64,000 nucleotides of DNA from an uncultured Flavobacteriaceae bacterium (GTDB lineage Bacteria; Bacteroidota; Bacteroidia; Flavobacteriales; Flavobacteriaceae): assembly GCA_905182835.1 (NCBI GenBank), contig CAJJDI010000002.1, positions 1 to 64,000 on the forward strand. Reading direction: 5' to 3'. The position numbers were made by a program, and so were the translations under genes. The notes under the pieces are model-generated. The model saw only the letters and a list, made by a program, of their open reading frames with translations. It was not told where the DNA came from and did no database searches. Below, in pieces: positions 62,433-64,000 of the stretch (position 1 is the first letter of the stretch; each line of letters starts with the position of its first letter).

Positions 62433-63587
62433 ATGAAAAAAATATTTATAATAATCAGTTCTTTAATTTTCTCTTGTCAAAGTGAAAACAAATCTATTGA
62501 AGAAGTAATTAAATCTAATGATATTGATTTAATCAAACTAAAAAGAGAGGAAATCACGAAAAAGCAACAAATTCTTTATAAAGAAATCAATTTAATTGAC
62601 GTAAAACTTGATGAGTTAGAAAATAATTCAAAGTACCCTATTGTTTCAACTGTTAGTATAATAGGTGAAACCTTTAAGCATTACGTGGAGTTACAAGGGG
62701 ACGTAAAGTCTGATAAAATCATTTCTATATATCCTGAGTTTTCAGGAATTATAAATAAAATTTATGTAAAAAGTGGTCAAAATGTTAAAGAAGGGCAGGT
62801 TTTAGCTACAATAGATGATGGTGGTTTAAAGCAACAGCTGTCGCAACTTGAAATCACATATAATTTGGCCAAGACTACATATGAAAGACAAGAGAGGTTG
62901 TGGAATCAGAAAATTGGAAGTGAGATTCAATATTTAGAATCTAAATCAATGTTTGAAGCTCAAAATAAGGCTATTGAGCAATTGAATAAGCAATTAGACA
63001 AAACAATAATTAAAGCTCCTTTTCAGGGAGTAATAGATAACGTAATTGCTAAGGAGGGAGAGGTTGTGTATCCTGCACGATCAAATTTAATGTTATTAGT
63101 AAATATGGATGAGATGTTTATAGAGTCTAATGTCCCAGAGAATTATATTAATTCAATTACGGTAGGGAAAGACATTACAATAGAAGCTCCGATGCTTAAC
63201 ATTACATTAAAATCTAAAATTAGATTAGTAGCTAACTTTATAAATCCCTTGAATAGAACTTATAGAATTGAAGCTGACATTCCAGAAAATAATTATAAAA
63301 TAAAACCTAATCTAAACGTAAAAATAAAGGTAAATGATTACACGAATGAAGAAGCTGTTTTAATAAAGTTGAACTACATTAATATTGACGGAAATAATGA
63401 TGAATACGTTTATAAAATAATAAAAAAAGAAGGAAAAACTTATGCTTCAAAAACTGTAATTCAGACTGGTAAAAATAATGGAAACTATGTTGAAGTCATA
63501 AAGGGGCTAAGTATTAATGATGAGGTCGTAAGTGAAGGGGCAAGAAAATTAACTAATAATAGTGTTGTAAAGATAATTAATAACTAA
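62433..63587 (+). CDS. HlyD/AcrA-type membrane fusion lipoprotein
   Basis: 384 aa, lipobox LIFSC, biotinyl-lipoyl-like GIINKIYVKSGQNVKEGQVLATIDD. Confidence 0.93.
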   Translation: MKKIFIIISSLIFSCQSENKSIEEVIKSNDIDLIKLKREEITKKQQILYKEINLIDVKLDELENNSKYPIVSTVSIIGETFKHYVELQGDVKSDKIISIYPEFSGIINKIYVKSGQNVKEGQVLATIDDGGLKQQLSQLEITYNLAKTTYERQERLWNQKIGSEIQYLESKSMFEAQNKAIEQLNKQLDKTIIKAPFQGVIDNVIAKEGEVVYPARSNLMLLVNMDEMFIESNVPENYINSITVGKDITIEAPMLNITLKSKIRLVANFINPLNRTYRIEADIPENNYKIKPNLNVKIKVNDYTNEEAVLIKLNYINIDGNNDEYVYKIIKKEGKTYASKTVIQTGKNNGNYVEVIKGLSINDEVVSEGARKLTNNSVVKIINN

Positions 63588-63597
63588 ATCTAAGAAA

Positions 63598-64000
63598 TTG
63601 AAAAATAATCTAGAAAAAGAATTTAAACCATCTTCATGGGCTATTAATAATAGTGTAACTATTTATGTTTTAATGGCTCTAATACTATTCTTAGGAGTTA
63701 GTTCTTATTTTAATATGCCAAGGGAGGATTATCCTGAAATAAAAGAAAATATAGTTTTTGTAAGCTCAATTTATCCAGGCAATACATCAGAAGATGTAGA
63801 AAAATTAATCACCGAGCCGTTAGAAGACAAATTGAAATCTCTTAATAATATTGAAAAAATTAGCTCTTCCTCGCAAGAGAATTTTTCAATTATAATTATA
63901 GAGTTTAATGATGAAATAAGTTTTTTAGAAGCAAAGCTTAAGGTAAAGGATGAGATTGAGGCGGCTACAGCTACTGAAGATTGGCCAATGTTTAATAATG
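63598..64000 (+). CDS. AcrB/RND efflux transporter, N-terminal part (runs off the right edge; probable TTG start)
   Basis: KNNLEKEFKPSSWAINNSVTIYVLMALILFLGVSSYFNMPREDYPEIKENIVFVSSIYPGNTSEDVEKLITEPLED. Confidence 0.9.
   Translation, partial: MKNNLEKEFKPSSWAINNSVTIYVLMALILFLGVSSYFNMPREDYPEIKENIVFVSSIYPGNTSEDVEKLITEPLEDKLKSLNNIEKISSSSQENFSIIIIEFNDEISFLEAKLKVKDEIEAATATEDWPMFNN

Noticed and set aside
1-64000. Mobile elements, prophage, restriction-modification, toxin-antitoxin, BGC or other defence islands
   Set aside because: Looked for transposase, integrase, recombinase, methyltransferase, TA and NRPS/PKS-like sequences in the translations and saw none.

Overview
Low-GC (AT-rich), gene-dense bacterial chromosome segment. 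The gene content (sprA of the type IX secretion/gliding machinery, the alternative complex III act operon followed by cox genes, TAnnTTTG-type promoters, flavobacterial-style ExbBD cluster) points to Bacteroidota, most likely Flavobacteriia; the very short intergenic gaps suggest a compact genome. Nearly all of it is core metabolism and information processing: gcvH-sprA-ruvA-maeB, queG-ruvB, actABCDEF-cox2-cox1, rimP-nusA-infB, polA, rplM-rpsI-rpsB-tsf-pyrH-frr, asnS-rpoN, ExbB/ExbD, sucA-odhB, and an RND efflux operon running off the right edge. Two tRNAs (Gln-TTG, Ser-GGA) are visible. I found no CRISPR array, mobile element, prophage, recognised defence system or secondary-metabolite cluster, and nothing I can call a new multi-gene system. 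The points most worth checking are: (1) a near-perfect intrinsic terminator just upstream of the likely rimP start in the rimP-nusA-infB operon; (2) an uncalled 31-aa single-TM small ORF between sucA and odhB; (3) a PolA whose 3'-5' exonuclease motifs look degenerate; (4) a coding minisatellite that adds a PEVK/AEVK tail to ribosomal protein S2; (5) a 4-codon uORF ending one base before the TTG start of rplM; (6) several -7 elements so close to start codons that leaderless transcripts are likely. All product names come from reading the translations by eye; no database search was run.
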